Shown here: positions 1 to 5,128 of the stretch, piece after piece
How positions within the stretch are numbered: the stretch's first letter is position 1
Layout: every line of letters begins with the position of its first letter
Origin: JAFLUQ01 sp964537995
GTDB lineage: Bacteria > Bacillota > Clostridia > UMGS1883
Direction: 5' to 3'
NCBI GenBank assembly: GCA_964537995.1
Contig: CAZICW010000063.1
Span: forward strand, 1 to 6,155
Length of the DNA stretch: 6,155 nt
Made by a program: the position numbers and the translations under genes
Notes under the pieces: model-generated
Seen by the model: the letters and a program-made list of their open reading frames with translations, nothing else
What the model was told of the DNA's origin: nothing
Database searches by the model: none

Positions 1-16
1 TATTTGACAATGGCTA

Positions 17-45
17 TTGACAATAAACGGTCGGCGTGGTATAAT
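17..45 (+). promoter_or_regulatory. sigma-A promoter of the LysR-type regulator gene
   Basis: A perfect TTGACA (17-22) is separated by 17 bases from a perfect TATAAT (40-45). A TG at 37-38, one base ahead of the -10, also gives an extended -10. A second TTGACA lies 13 bases upstream (4-9) but has no -10 at the right distance. Transcription should begin near 52, about 53 bases before the regulator's ATG. Confidence 0.85.
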
Positions 46-55
46 AAACATACCA
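37..55. promoter_or_regulatory. LysR-type operator-like dyad over the regulator's own -10
   Basis: TGGTAT-N7-ATACCA is a perfect 6+6 inverted repeat with the T-N11-A core typical of LysR-type binding sites. It covers the -10 hexamer and the predicted start of transcription. A protein bound here would block RNA polymerase, which suggests negative autoregulation. The binding is inferred; only the dyad and its position are seen. Confidence 0.6.
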
Positions 56-104
56 AATTGATATGTAAACGATAAAAATCTCCGCTGTGGAGGGTGGAAT
101 AAAA

Positions 105-1040
105 ATGACGATACAGCAGCTTCGGTATGTTCTTACAATAGCGGAAAAAGGGTCGCTGAACAAAGCGGCGGAGGTTCTGTATATTGCTCAGCCCTCGCTC
201 ACGACCTCTGTCAGAGAGCTTGAAAACGAACTGGGAGTCACCCTTTTTCATCGCAGCGGACGCGGCGTGACGCTTACCAATGACGGCGCGGAATTTATCC
301 CTTACGCAAGAGACGCGGTCGGGCAGTATGACAGGGTGCTGGAAAAATACGGCAAGGGCGCGAAAATCAAAAAGAAATTCGGCATATCCACGCAGCACTA
401 CTCCTTTGCCGTAAAGAGCTTCGTCGAGATGGTCAAGCACTTTGACACGGAAAAATATGAGTTTGCGATACGCGAAACAAAGACGAGAGAGGTCATTGAT
501 GACGTAACCGCCGGAAGAAGCGAGATCGGCATCCTCTATCTAAGTGATTTTAACCGAAAGGCGCTTGAGAAGATACTTCATTCCAACGACCTTGAATTTC
601 ATCATTTGGTAGACTGCTATGCCTATGTCTATCTTTGGAAGGGGCATCCTCTTGCCGCCAATAAAAGCATTACGTTTGAAGAATTGACAGATTATCCCTG
701 CCTGTCCTTTGAACAGGGCGCGTCAGGCTCGTTTTATTATGCCGAAGAAATATTGAGTACAAATGAATATGCGCGGACAATCAAAACAAATGATCGCGCA
801 ACCATGCTGAACCTTATGGTGGGACTCCTCGGATATACTCTCTGCTCCGGAATTATTTGCGAGGAGCTCAACGGAACGGACTATGTTGCTGTCCCGTTTG
901 AACCGGAAAATGATAGCGCCGACCGTAAAATGGAAATCGGCTGCATTATGAAAAAGAACACGATTCGCAGCCCGATGGCGGAGCTTTACATATCCGAGCT
1001 TACGCATTATTTGCGGGAAAACGTAAATACAGAATCATGA
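105..1040 (+). CDS. LysR-type transcriptional regulator, probably of sulfur amino acid genes
   Basis: A 311-residue protein of normal length for the LysR family. The N-terminal winged helix-turn-helix spans about residues 1-60, with the recognition region at about 21-40 (AAEVLYIAQPSL then TTSVRELE) and the wing near LFHRSGRGVTLT. A linker helix follows (about 62-85), then a periplasmic-binding-protein-like effector domain (about 90-300). The ATG at 105 is preferred because GGAGGGTGG (89-97) sits at proper spacing. An in-frame GTG at 87 overlaps that ribosome binding site and is unlikely. The gene lies just upstream of an O-acetylhomoserine sulfhydrylase on the same strand, and an operator-like dyad begins two bases after its stop, so it probably activates that gene. 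The effector is unknown; O-acetylhomoserine, O-acetylserine or cystine would be reasonable guesses. All five cysteines (171, 199, 247, 252, 280) lie in the effector domain. No terminator follows, so read-through into the next unit is possible. Confidence 0.93.
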   Translation: MTIQQLRYVLTIAEKGSLNKAAEVLYIAQPSLTTSVRELENELGVTLFHRSGRGVTLTNDGAEFIPYARDAVGQYDRVLEKYGKGAKIKKKFGISTQHYSFAVKSFVEMVKHFDTEKYEFAIRETKTREVIDDVTAGRSEIGILYLSDFNRKALEKILHSNDLEFHHLVDCYAYVYLWKGHPLAANKSITFEELTDYPCLSFEQGASGSFYYAEEILSTNEYARTIKTNDRATMLNLMVGLLGYTLCSGIICEELNGTDYVAVPFEPENDSADRKMEIGCIMKKNTIRSPMAELYISELTHYLRENVNTES

Positions 1041-1041
1041 G

Positions 1042-1060
1042 TTATAGTTTCAGCCTATAA
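1042..1060. promoter_or_regulatory. LysR-type recognition site upstream of metY
   Basis: TTATAG-N7-CTATAA is a perfect 6+6 inverted repeat with a T-N11-A core. It is centred on 1051, about 66 bases before the start of transcription predicted from the promoter at 1082-1110. In LysR-type systems the primary recognition site is typically centred near -65, so both form and position fit activation by the adjacent regulator. It could also fold as a weak AU-rich RNA hairpin after the regulator's stop, but it has no U-run. Confidence 0.7.
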
Positions 1061-1068
1061 TCCGATAT

Positions 1069-1085
1069 TCAAATAACATATTTGA
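1069..1085. promoter_or_regulatory. possible LysR-type activation site overlapping the metY -35
   Basis: TCAAAT-N5-ATTTGA is a perfect inverted repeat centred near -40 that runs into the -35 hexamer. LysR-type activation sites often lie here, on the promoter-proximal side of the recognition site. The spacer differs from the N7 sites, and AT-rich dyads occur by chance, so this is tentative. Confidence 0.35.
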
Positions 1086-1110
1086 CAATAAGCAAATCTC
1101 TGAGTATAAT
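1082..1110 (+). promoter_or_regulatory. sigma-A promoter of metY
   Basis: TTGACA (1082-1087), a 17-base spacer and TATAAT (1105-1110) form a perfect consensus promoter. Transcription should start near 1117, leaving a leader of about 380 bases before the metY ATG at 1500. A promoter this strong needs little activation in vitro, so control may act by repression, by repositioning of a bound regulator, or in the leader. Confidence 0.85.
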
Positions 1111-1288
1111 AGAACCGTAAGCATGAAAGGGGAATCGGTCGGAACAAAGTCTTAATATTAATACCGTGCGCGCCTCTTTCCGAGAGAGGGTTCCGTCAGA
1201 TTGAGCAATGTTATGGCTTGAAAGGTTATATCACGCTTTGCCGGAATATTCCCCGAAGTCCCCAAATTTTTTGAAAGGAAAAGAAAAA

Positions 1289-1360
1289 ATGAAGAACTTG
1301 TTTGAAAAATTGGTTCGGAGCAATTTCCGAAACGGACGAATGTGTCGCTTCAGACACTGA
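1289..1360 (+). CDS. possible 23-residue leader peptide
   Basis: ATG at 1289 opens a 23-codon frame ending in TGA at 1358, preceded by GAAAGGA (1273-1279) at 9 bases spacing. The peptide is basic and starts MKNLFEKLVR, with one Cys at residue 19 and an end rich in Arg and His. Two hairpins (1314-1331 and 1342-1357) lie in its second half, so a ribosome moving through or stalling there would alter leader folding. The frame is open upstream to an ATG at 1208 (50 residues in all), but that start has no well-placed ribosome binding site. No homologue is recognised, and a chance frame remains quite possible. Confidence 0.3.
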   Translation: MKNLFEKLVRSNFRNGRMCRFRH

Positions 1361-1388
1361 AAAAAATTTAAAAGTGGGGTAATTCACA

Positions 1389-1499
1389 ATGAGCGGATTT
1401 TTTGACAGGTTTAAAAGAAAGACCGCGGCAAGCGGATCATGCGAACGGAAAACGGAAAATAATACAGAAAATAATAATACAGAGAAAGAGGTAAAAACC
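1389..1499 (+). other. in-frame extension upstream of metY: second leader ORF or alternative N-terminus
   Basis: ATG at 1389 opens a frame that runs without a stop into metY and would add 37 residues. These begin MSGFFDRFKRK and continue as a polar Asn/Glu/Thr/Lys-rich stretch of low complexity. GGGG (1376-1379) lies 9 bases upstream, a weak ribosome binding site. The metY family normally begins at the internal Met (1500), which has a far better site, so the extension is probably not part of the main protein. Its first ten residues resemble those of the 23-residue frame at 1289 (Met, aromatic/Leu-Phe, acidic, basic, then Arg), and each has a single Cys at residue 18 or 19. It may be a translated leader, a minor longer isoform, or merely open sequence. 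Confidence 0.3.
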
Positions 1500-2786
1500 A
1501 TGAGTAATTATAAATTTGAAACACTTCAGCTTCATGTCGGTCAGGAGCAAGCCGACCCCGCGACCGATTCCAGAGCGGTTCCCATTTATCAAACCACCTC
1601 GTATGTGTTCCACAACTCGGAGCACGCGGCGGCGCGCTTCGGTCTTACCGATGCCGGAAATATCTACGGCAGACTTACAAATTCCACTCAGGACGTCCTC
1701 GAAAAGAGAGTGGCGGCTCTTGAAGGCGGCGTTGCGGCTTTGGCTCTGGCGTCGGGCGCCGCGGCCATCACCTATACCATCGAGGCTTTGGCGCAGAAGG
1801 GCGATCATATTGTCGCGCAAAAAACAATTTACGGCGGCAGCTACAACCTGCTGGCGCATACCTTGCCAAATTACGGCGTGGAAACAACCTTTGTCGATAT
1901 ACATAATCTTGATGAGGTGGCAGGGGCAATCAAGCCGAATACCAAGGCGATTTTTATCGAAACCCTCGGCAATCCGAACAGCGATATACCCGATATCGAA
2001 GCCGTTGCCAAAATCGCTCACGCGCAAAACATTCCCGTTGTCATTGACAATACCTTCGGAACGCCATATCTTATCCGTCCGATTGAATACGGCGCCGATA
2101 TTGTGGTTCATTCCGCTACCAAGTTCCTTGGCGGACACGGCACAACGCTCGGCGGCATAATCGTTGATTCCGGCAAATTTGACTGGAAGGCGAATGCCGA
2201 CAGGTACGCTCCGATCGCCAAGCCGAATCCGAGCTATCACGGCGTTGCGTTCACGGAAGCGGCGGGCCCGGCGGCGTTTGTTACCTATATTCGCGCCATT
2301 CTTCTTCGCGATACGGGAGCGACGATTTCTCCGTTTAACGCGTTTCTGCTTTTGCAGGGAGTTGAGACGCTGTCGCTGCGCCTTGACCGACACGCGGAGA
2401 ATACGAAGAAGGTTGTGGAGTACCTTGTAAAGCATCCGCAGGTTGAAAAGGTGAACCATCCTTCGCTTCCCGAACATCCCGACCATGCTTTGTATGAAAA
2501 ATACTTCCCGAACGGCGGCGCGAGCATATTTACCTTTGAAATCAAAGGCGGTAAGGAAGAAGCGTGGAAGTTTATCGACAATTTGAAGATTTTCTCTCTG
2601 CTGGCAAATGTGGCGGATGTCAAAAGCCTCGTAATTCATCCGGCGACGACGACGCATTCCCAGCTTACCGAGGAAGAGCTGCTCGATCAGGGCATTAAGC
2701 CCAACACCATCCGCCTTTCTATCGGTACGGAGCATATAGACGACATTATCGCGGATTTGGAAAACGGCTTTGCGGCAATAAAATAA
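1500..2786 (+). CDS. metY: O-acetylhomoserine sulfhydrylase (PLP-dependent, Cys/Met metabolism family)
   Basis: A 428-residue cytosolic enzyme that should make homocysteine and acetate from O-acetylhomoserine and sulfide, the direct sulfhydrylation route to methionine. The N-terminus (MSNYKFETLQLHVGQEQ) and full length match this branch; cystathionine gamma-synthase and lyase are usually shorter, about 380-400 residues. Family residues seen are the Tyr-x-Arg pair Y57/R59, which contacts PLP phosphate across the dimer, Y111 stacking on the cofactor, D183 in VIDNTFGTP, the Schiff-base lysine K208 in HSATKFLGGHG, and R405 in NTIRLSIG for the substrate carboxylate. The start at 1500 is chosen because GAGGT (1488-1492) lies 7 bases upstream and the family begins here. 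An in-frame ATG at 1389 would add an atypical polar tail. The gene has its own promoter and LysR-type operator and ends at a strong terminator. Oddly, the protein contains no Cys and no Met beyond the first. Use of O-acetylserine as an alternative substrate cannot be excluded. Confidence 0.95.
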   Translation: MSNYKFETLQLHVGQEQADPATDSRAVPIYQTTSYVFHNSEHAAARFGLTDAGNIYGRLTNSTQDVLEKRVAALEGGVAALALASGAAAITYTIEALAQKGDHIVAQKTIYGGSYNLLAHTLPNYGVETTFVDIHNLDEVAGAIKPNTKAIFIETLGNPNSDIPDIEAVAKIAHAQNIPVVIDNTFGTPYLIRPIEYGADIVVHSATKFLGGHGTTLGGIIVDSGKFDWKANADRYAPIAKPNPSYHGVAFTEAAGPAAFVTYIRAILLRDTGATISPFNAFLLLQGVETLSLRLDRHAENTKKVVEYLVKHPQVEKVNHPSLPEHPDHALYEKYFPNGGASIFTFEIKGGKEEAWKFIDNLKIFSLLANVADVKSLVIHPATTTHSQLTEEELLDQGIKPNTIRLSIGTEHIDDIIADLENGFAAIK

Positions 2787-2803
2787 AGCGGCAATAAAAT
2801 AAA
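2772..2803 (+). repeat. perfect 16-bp tandem duplication across the metY stop
   Basis: GCGGCAATAAAATAAA occurs at 2772-2787 and again, without any change, at 2788-2803. The first copy contains the last codons and stop of metY; the second lies just after the stop and before the terminator. It looks like a recent slippage duplication. Because the unit is not a multiple of three and lies over the stop, the protein is unaffected. Confidence 0.9.
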
Positions 2804-2805
2804 GG

Positions 2806-2852
2806 ACGGTTTGGTCCCGATGTCGGAACATCCGCATCGGGATCCGTTTTTT
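2806..2852 (+). terminator. rho-independent terminator of metY
   Basis: A ten-pair stem (2813-2822 with 2835-2844, one G-U pair) continues past a bulged T into an inner CGGA/TCCG stem with a 3-base loop. A run of six T (2847-2852) follows almost at once. The flanking ACGG and CCGT offer an alternative lower stem. It lies 20 bases after the metY stop and should separate metY from the transporter genes. Confidence 0.9.
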
Positions 2853-2999
2853 GGAGGGAAAAGCAGCGATTCGGCGCTGCTTCGAGCGCTGTCTGTCTTG
2901 TATGCGTAAAAATTCCGAATCGGGAAAGCGCCGTATTATTTACGGAGTACAGACATAAATTGTAAATGTCCGAATCGCGCGATAGGGGGGATGACTGCA
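2853..2999 (+). promoter_or_regulatory. intergenic region ahead of the ABC transporter operon
   Basis: No gene is seen. A hairpin GCAGCG/CGCTGC (2863-2880) overlaps an alternative stem GCGCT/AGCGC (2874-2889); both cannot form at once. GCGATTCGG (2866-2874) is inverted at 2970-2978 and partly repeated at 2915-2922. GACAT-N9-ATGTC spans 2952-2970. TATTAT (2934-2939) could serve as a -10, but no good -35 stands before it, so any promoter here is weak or needs an activator. No copy of the N7 LysR-type dyad found twice upstream is present. AGGGGGG (2984-2990) is the ribosome binding site of the first permease. Confidence 0.45.
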
Positions 3000-3659
3000 T
3001 TGAATTGGAGCTTTATCGAAAAATATCTGCCGCTGTACAGGCAAGCGGCGGCGCTGACGGTGAAAATCGGATTTATGGGGATAGCTGCCGCCGTTCTTGT
3101 CGGTCTGATCTGCACGGTGATTCAGTATTACAAAATTCCGGTCGTGAGGAGAATTGTGTCTGTCTACATAGAACTCAGCAGGAATACCCCTCTTTTGGTT
3201 CAGCTTTTCTTTATCTATTACGGCTTGCCGAAAATCGGAATCCAAACGGATGCGGCGACCTGCGGTGTGGCGGGGCTGGCATTTCTCGGCGGCAGCTATA
3301 TGGCGGAGGCCTTCCGCAGCGGAATCGAGGCGGTGGAACCGATTCAGGAGGAAAGCGCCTACAGCCTCGGACTGGGAAGACTGCAAACAATGCGTTATGT
3401 AATTTTACCTCAGGCGTTCGCCATAAGCGTGCCGGCATTCATGGCGAATGTGATATTTTTGTTGAAGGAAACCAGCGTGTTTTCCGCTATCAGTCTGATG
3501 GATCTGATGTTCACGGCAAAGGATTTGATCGGACTGTACTATAAGACGACGGAGAGCCTGTTTTTACTGGTTGTGTTCTATTTGATAATTTTGCTTCCGG
3601 TTTCCTTGCTTGGAAGCCTCTTGGAAAGGAGGCTGCGCCATGCCGGATTTGGGTCTTGA
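3000..3659 (+). CDS. polar amino acid ABC transporter permease (HisM/GlnP family), first subunit
   Basis: A 219-residue membrane subunit of an amino acid importer. Hydrophobic segments lie at about 18-42, 61-77, 86-105, 136-157 and 187-207. The family hallmark ELSRNTPLLVQLFFIYYGLP is at about 58-77. The cytoplasmic EAA loop that docks the ATPase is at about 118-138, with ESAYSLGLGRLQTMRYVILP. The start is chosen as TTG 3000, because AGGGGGG (2984-2990) lies 9 bases before it and homologues begin MNW. The in-frame ATG at 2991 touches that ribosome binding site with no spacer and would add only Met-Thr-Ala, though automatic annotation may prefer it. The 3' end overlaps the next permease by 20 bases, so the two are probably translationally coupled and pair as a heterodimer. 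The substrate is inferred from the operon's binding protein, not from this sequence. Confidence 0.92.
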   Translation: MNWSFIEKYLPLYRQAAALTVKIGFMGIAAAVLVGLICTVIQYYKIPVVRRIVSVYIELSRNTPLLVQLFFIYYGLPKIGIQTDAATCGVAGLAFLGGSYMAEAFRSGIEAVEPIQEESAYSLGLGRLQTMRYVILPQAFAISVPAFMANVIFLLKETSVFSAISLMDLMFTAKDLIGLYYKTTESLFLLVVFYLIILLPVSLLGSLLERRLRHAGFGS

Positions 3660-4314
3660 CGTATTACTGAAAGGAAAAAACTTCGCGCGTCTTTTAGGCG
3701 GACTCGGCGTGGCTCTTAAAATCAGCATGATTTCCGTGGCGATAAGTATTCCGCTCGGAATTGTGCTTGGAATTTTGATGAGCTGGAAAAATCCGATATG
3801 CAGGGCGATTACACGATGTTATTTGGAATTTGTCCGCATTATGCCGCAAATGGTGCTGCTGTTTTTGGTTTATTTCGGCACCACAAGGGCATTTGGATGG
3901 AACCTGTCCGGAGAGCTTGCCTCGATTATTGTGTTCATCGTATGGGGAACTGCCGAAATGGGCGATCTTGTGCGCGGAGCAATTACAAGCATTCCCGTTC
4001 ATCAGTATGAAAGCGCGGAAAGCTTGGGATTGACCAAGGCGCAGACATACGGCTATATTGTCCTTCCGCAGACGGTGCGGCGGCTGATTCCGTTGTCCAT
4101 TAACCTAATCACAAGGATGATAAAAACAACCAGCTTGGTTCTGATGATTGGTGTGGTTGAGGTATTGAAGGTTGCGCAGCAAATTATAGAAGCCAATCGG
4201 ATGAGCAGCCCGAATGCCGCGTTTGGCATTTATTTGACGGTATTTGTGCTGTATTTCATTGCTTGCTGGCCGATCAGCCTGCTTGCGAAATACCTGGAGA
4301 AAAGATGGAGGTGA
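3640..4314 (+). CDS. polar amino acid ABC transporter permease (HisM/GlnP family), second subunit
   Basis: A 224-residue membrane protein, the partner of the preceding permease. Hydrophobic segments lie at about 19-48, 67-85, 93-108, 149-176 and 195-217. The EAA loop is at about 123-143 (YESAESLGLTKAQTYGYIVL). FVRIMPQMVLLFLVYFG (64-80) corresponds to the RNTPLLVQLFF motif of its partner but is more divergent. ATG 3640 is preferred because GGAAAGGAGG (3623-3632) stands just before it; the in-frame TTG at 3610 adds ten residues and has no such support. It starts inside the end of the first permease and stops five bases before the GTG of the ATPase, so the operon is tightly coupled. The two permeases differ enough that an old duplication, not a recent one, explains them. 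Confidence 0.92.
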   Translation: MPDLGLDVLLKGKNFARLLGGLGVALKISMISVAISIPLGIVLGILMSWKNPICRAITRCYLEFVRIMPQMVLLFLVYFGTTRAFGWNLSGELASIIVFIVWGTAEMGDLVRGAITSIPVHQYESAESLGLTKAQTYGYIVLPQTVRRLIPLSINLITRMIKTTSLVLMIGVVEVLKVAQQIIEANRMSSPNAAFGIYLTVFVLYFIACWPISLLAKYLEKRWR

Positions 4315-4318
4315 GGAT

Positions 4319-5128
4319 GTGGCGGAGCCGATTTTAACAATAGAGCATCTGACAAAGCGGTTTGGAGAATTAACGGTTCTGGATGATTTAAACCTGCAGG
4401 TGCGTGAGGGTGAGGTCATCGTGATTGTTGGCCCGAGCGGATGCGGAAAAAGCACATTGCTTCGCTGCATTAATGCCTTAGAGGAAATACAGGGCGGCGA
4501 AATTAGGCTGCACGGAGAGCTTATCCGTAAAAGCGGCAAAGGGCTGACCGAAATTCGGGAGAAAATAGGAATGGTGTTCCAGAGCTATGAGCTGTTTCCG
4601 CACATGACGGTTCTGGACAACATTATGCTGGCGCCGACAAAGGTTCAGAAGCGGGCAAAGGCTGAAGTTAAGGAGGAAGCGCTGGCGCTGCTGTCCCGCA
4701 TAGGACTTAAGGAAAAAGCCGACAGCTTTCCGAGACAGCTCTCCGGCGGTCAAAAGCAGAGAGTGGCGATTGTCAGAGCGCTGTGTATGCACCCTGAAAT
4801 TATGCTGTTTGACGAAGTGACCGCGGCGCTTGACCCGGAAATGGTCAGAGAGGTTTTGGAGGTTATCCTGAGCCTTGCGGATCGGGGACGGACGATGCTG
4901 ATTGTGACGCATGAGATGCAGTTTGCAAGGGCGGTGGCGGACAGAGTTATTTTTCTGGAGGACGGAACAATAAAGGAGGAGGGATCGCCGGAGGAGTTTT
5001 TTAACTCTCCGAAAACGGAGCGGGCAAAGGAATTTTTGCAGACATTTACTTTTGAGCGGAAGGGCTCAAACAAAACTAACACAGGGTATATACCCGGAAA
5101 AGGAGATTATCATGAAAAAGATTCGTAA
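4319..5128 (+). CDS. polar amino acid ABC transporter ATP-binding protein (GlnQ/HisP family)
   Basis: A 269-residue cytoplasmic ATPase that powers the importer. Seen in order are Walker A GPSGCGKST (38-46), the Q-loop Gln (88) in MVFQSYELFPHMTVLDN, the signature LSGGQKQRVAIVRAL (141-155), Walker B IMLFDE (161-166), the D-loop AALD (169-172) and the H-loop His (198) in VTHEM. After Walker B the usual DEPTSALDP reads DEVTAALDP, a natural variant; catalytic Glu166 is kept. The start is GTG 4319, 7 bases after GGAGG (4307-4311), which itself overlaps the stop of the second permease. The family usually ends near residue 245. Here a polar tail of about 22 residues follows and crosses a hairpin, a palindrome and the ribosome binding site of the binding-protein gene, ending 17 bases inside that gene. 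The tail may result from loss of an earlier stop. Confidence 0.95.
   Translation: MAEPILTIEHLTKRFGELTVLDDLNLQVREGEVIVIVGPSGCGKSTLLRCINALEEIQGGEIRLHGELIRKSGKGLTEIREKIGMVFQSYELFPHMTVLDNIMLAPTKVQKRAKAEVKEEALALLSRIGLKEKADSFPRQLSGGQKQRVAIVRALCMHPEIMLFDEVTAALDPEMVREVLEVILSLADRGRTMLIVTHEMQFARAVADRVIFLEDGTIKEEGSPEEFFNSPKTERAKEFLQTFTFERKGSNKTNTGYIPGKGDYHEKDS
5051..5095 (+). promoter_or_regulatory. hairpin and palindrome ahead of the binding-protein gene
   Basis: TTTGAGC-N6-GCTCAAA (5051-5070) gives a perfect 7-pair stem. A perfect 12-base palindrome, GGGTATATACCC, follows at 5084-5095, ending 16 bases before the next ATG. Neither is followed by a U-run, so they are not terminators. Placed between the ATPase and the lipoprotein, they could protect or direct processing of the mRNA so that the binding protein is made in excess, as is known in other ABC operons. 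The palindrome could also be a protein-binding site. The function is inferred. Confidence 0.45.

Larger units (their letters stand above)
1117..1499 (+). promoter_or_regulatory. long structured leader of metY
   Basis: About 380 transcribed bases precede the metY start. Visible elements are a stem CGGAAC/GTTCCG (1140-1145 with 1190-1195), a hairpin CCTCT/AGAGG (1173-1189) that would stack on its 3' strand, and the palindromes TTAATATTAA (1152-1161) and GGAATATTCC (1243-1252). Further on are a hairpin TTCGGA/TCCGAA (1314-1331) and a hairpin GTGTC/GACAC (1342-1357). None is followed by a U-run, so I see no transcription terminator here. The conserved cores of the SAM-I (S-box) riboswitch and the T-box are not recognisable. 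Two short translatable frames lie within it (1289-1360 and 1389 onward, the latter in frame with metY). Whether it acts as a regulatory RNA is inference. Confidence 0.4.

Noticed and set aside
4..9. First TTGACA as a second, tandem promoter of the regulator
   Set aside because: No -10-like hexamer occurs 16-18 bases downstream.
1123..1155. A 10-residue frame right after the predicted start of transcription
   Set aside because: It has no ribosome binding site, being only about six bases into the transcript, and no notable residues.
1208..1360. 50-residue version of the leader peptide
   Set aside because: The frame is open, but the ATG at 1208 has no ribosome binding site at usable distance; the internal ATG at 1289 is better placed.
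1342..1374. Hairpin GTGTC/GACAC as a transcription terminator
   Set aside because: The following run is of A, not T, on the + strand, and the stem is only five pairs.
1117..1388. SAM-I (S-box) riboswitch or T-box in the metY leader
   Set aside because: CGAGAGAGGG (1181-1190) and ACCGTGCGCG (1163-1172) recall pieces of these RNAs. The conserved cores (GGCAACC and GGCCC for SAM-I, AGGGTGGNACCGCG for T-box), the needed length upstream and a terminator are all missing.
1437..2837. A 466-codon open frame on the - strand covering all of metY
   Set aside because: Its translation is Arg-rich, matches no known fold and mirrors the codon use of metY. It has no plausible ribosome binding site or promoter and is a shadow of the real gene.
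3694..4002. Open frames of 65-150 codons in other frames across the transporter genes
   Set aside because: They lack family features and lie wholly inside well-supported genes.
5052..5092. Internal promoter ahead of the binding-protein gene (TTGAGC with TATATA)
   Set aside because: The spacing of about 29 bases is far too long for sigma-A, and TTGAGC is part of the hairpin.
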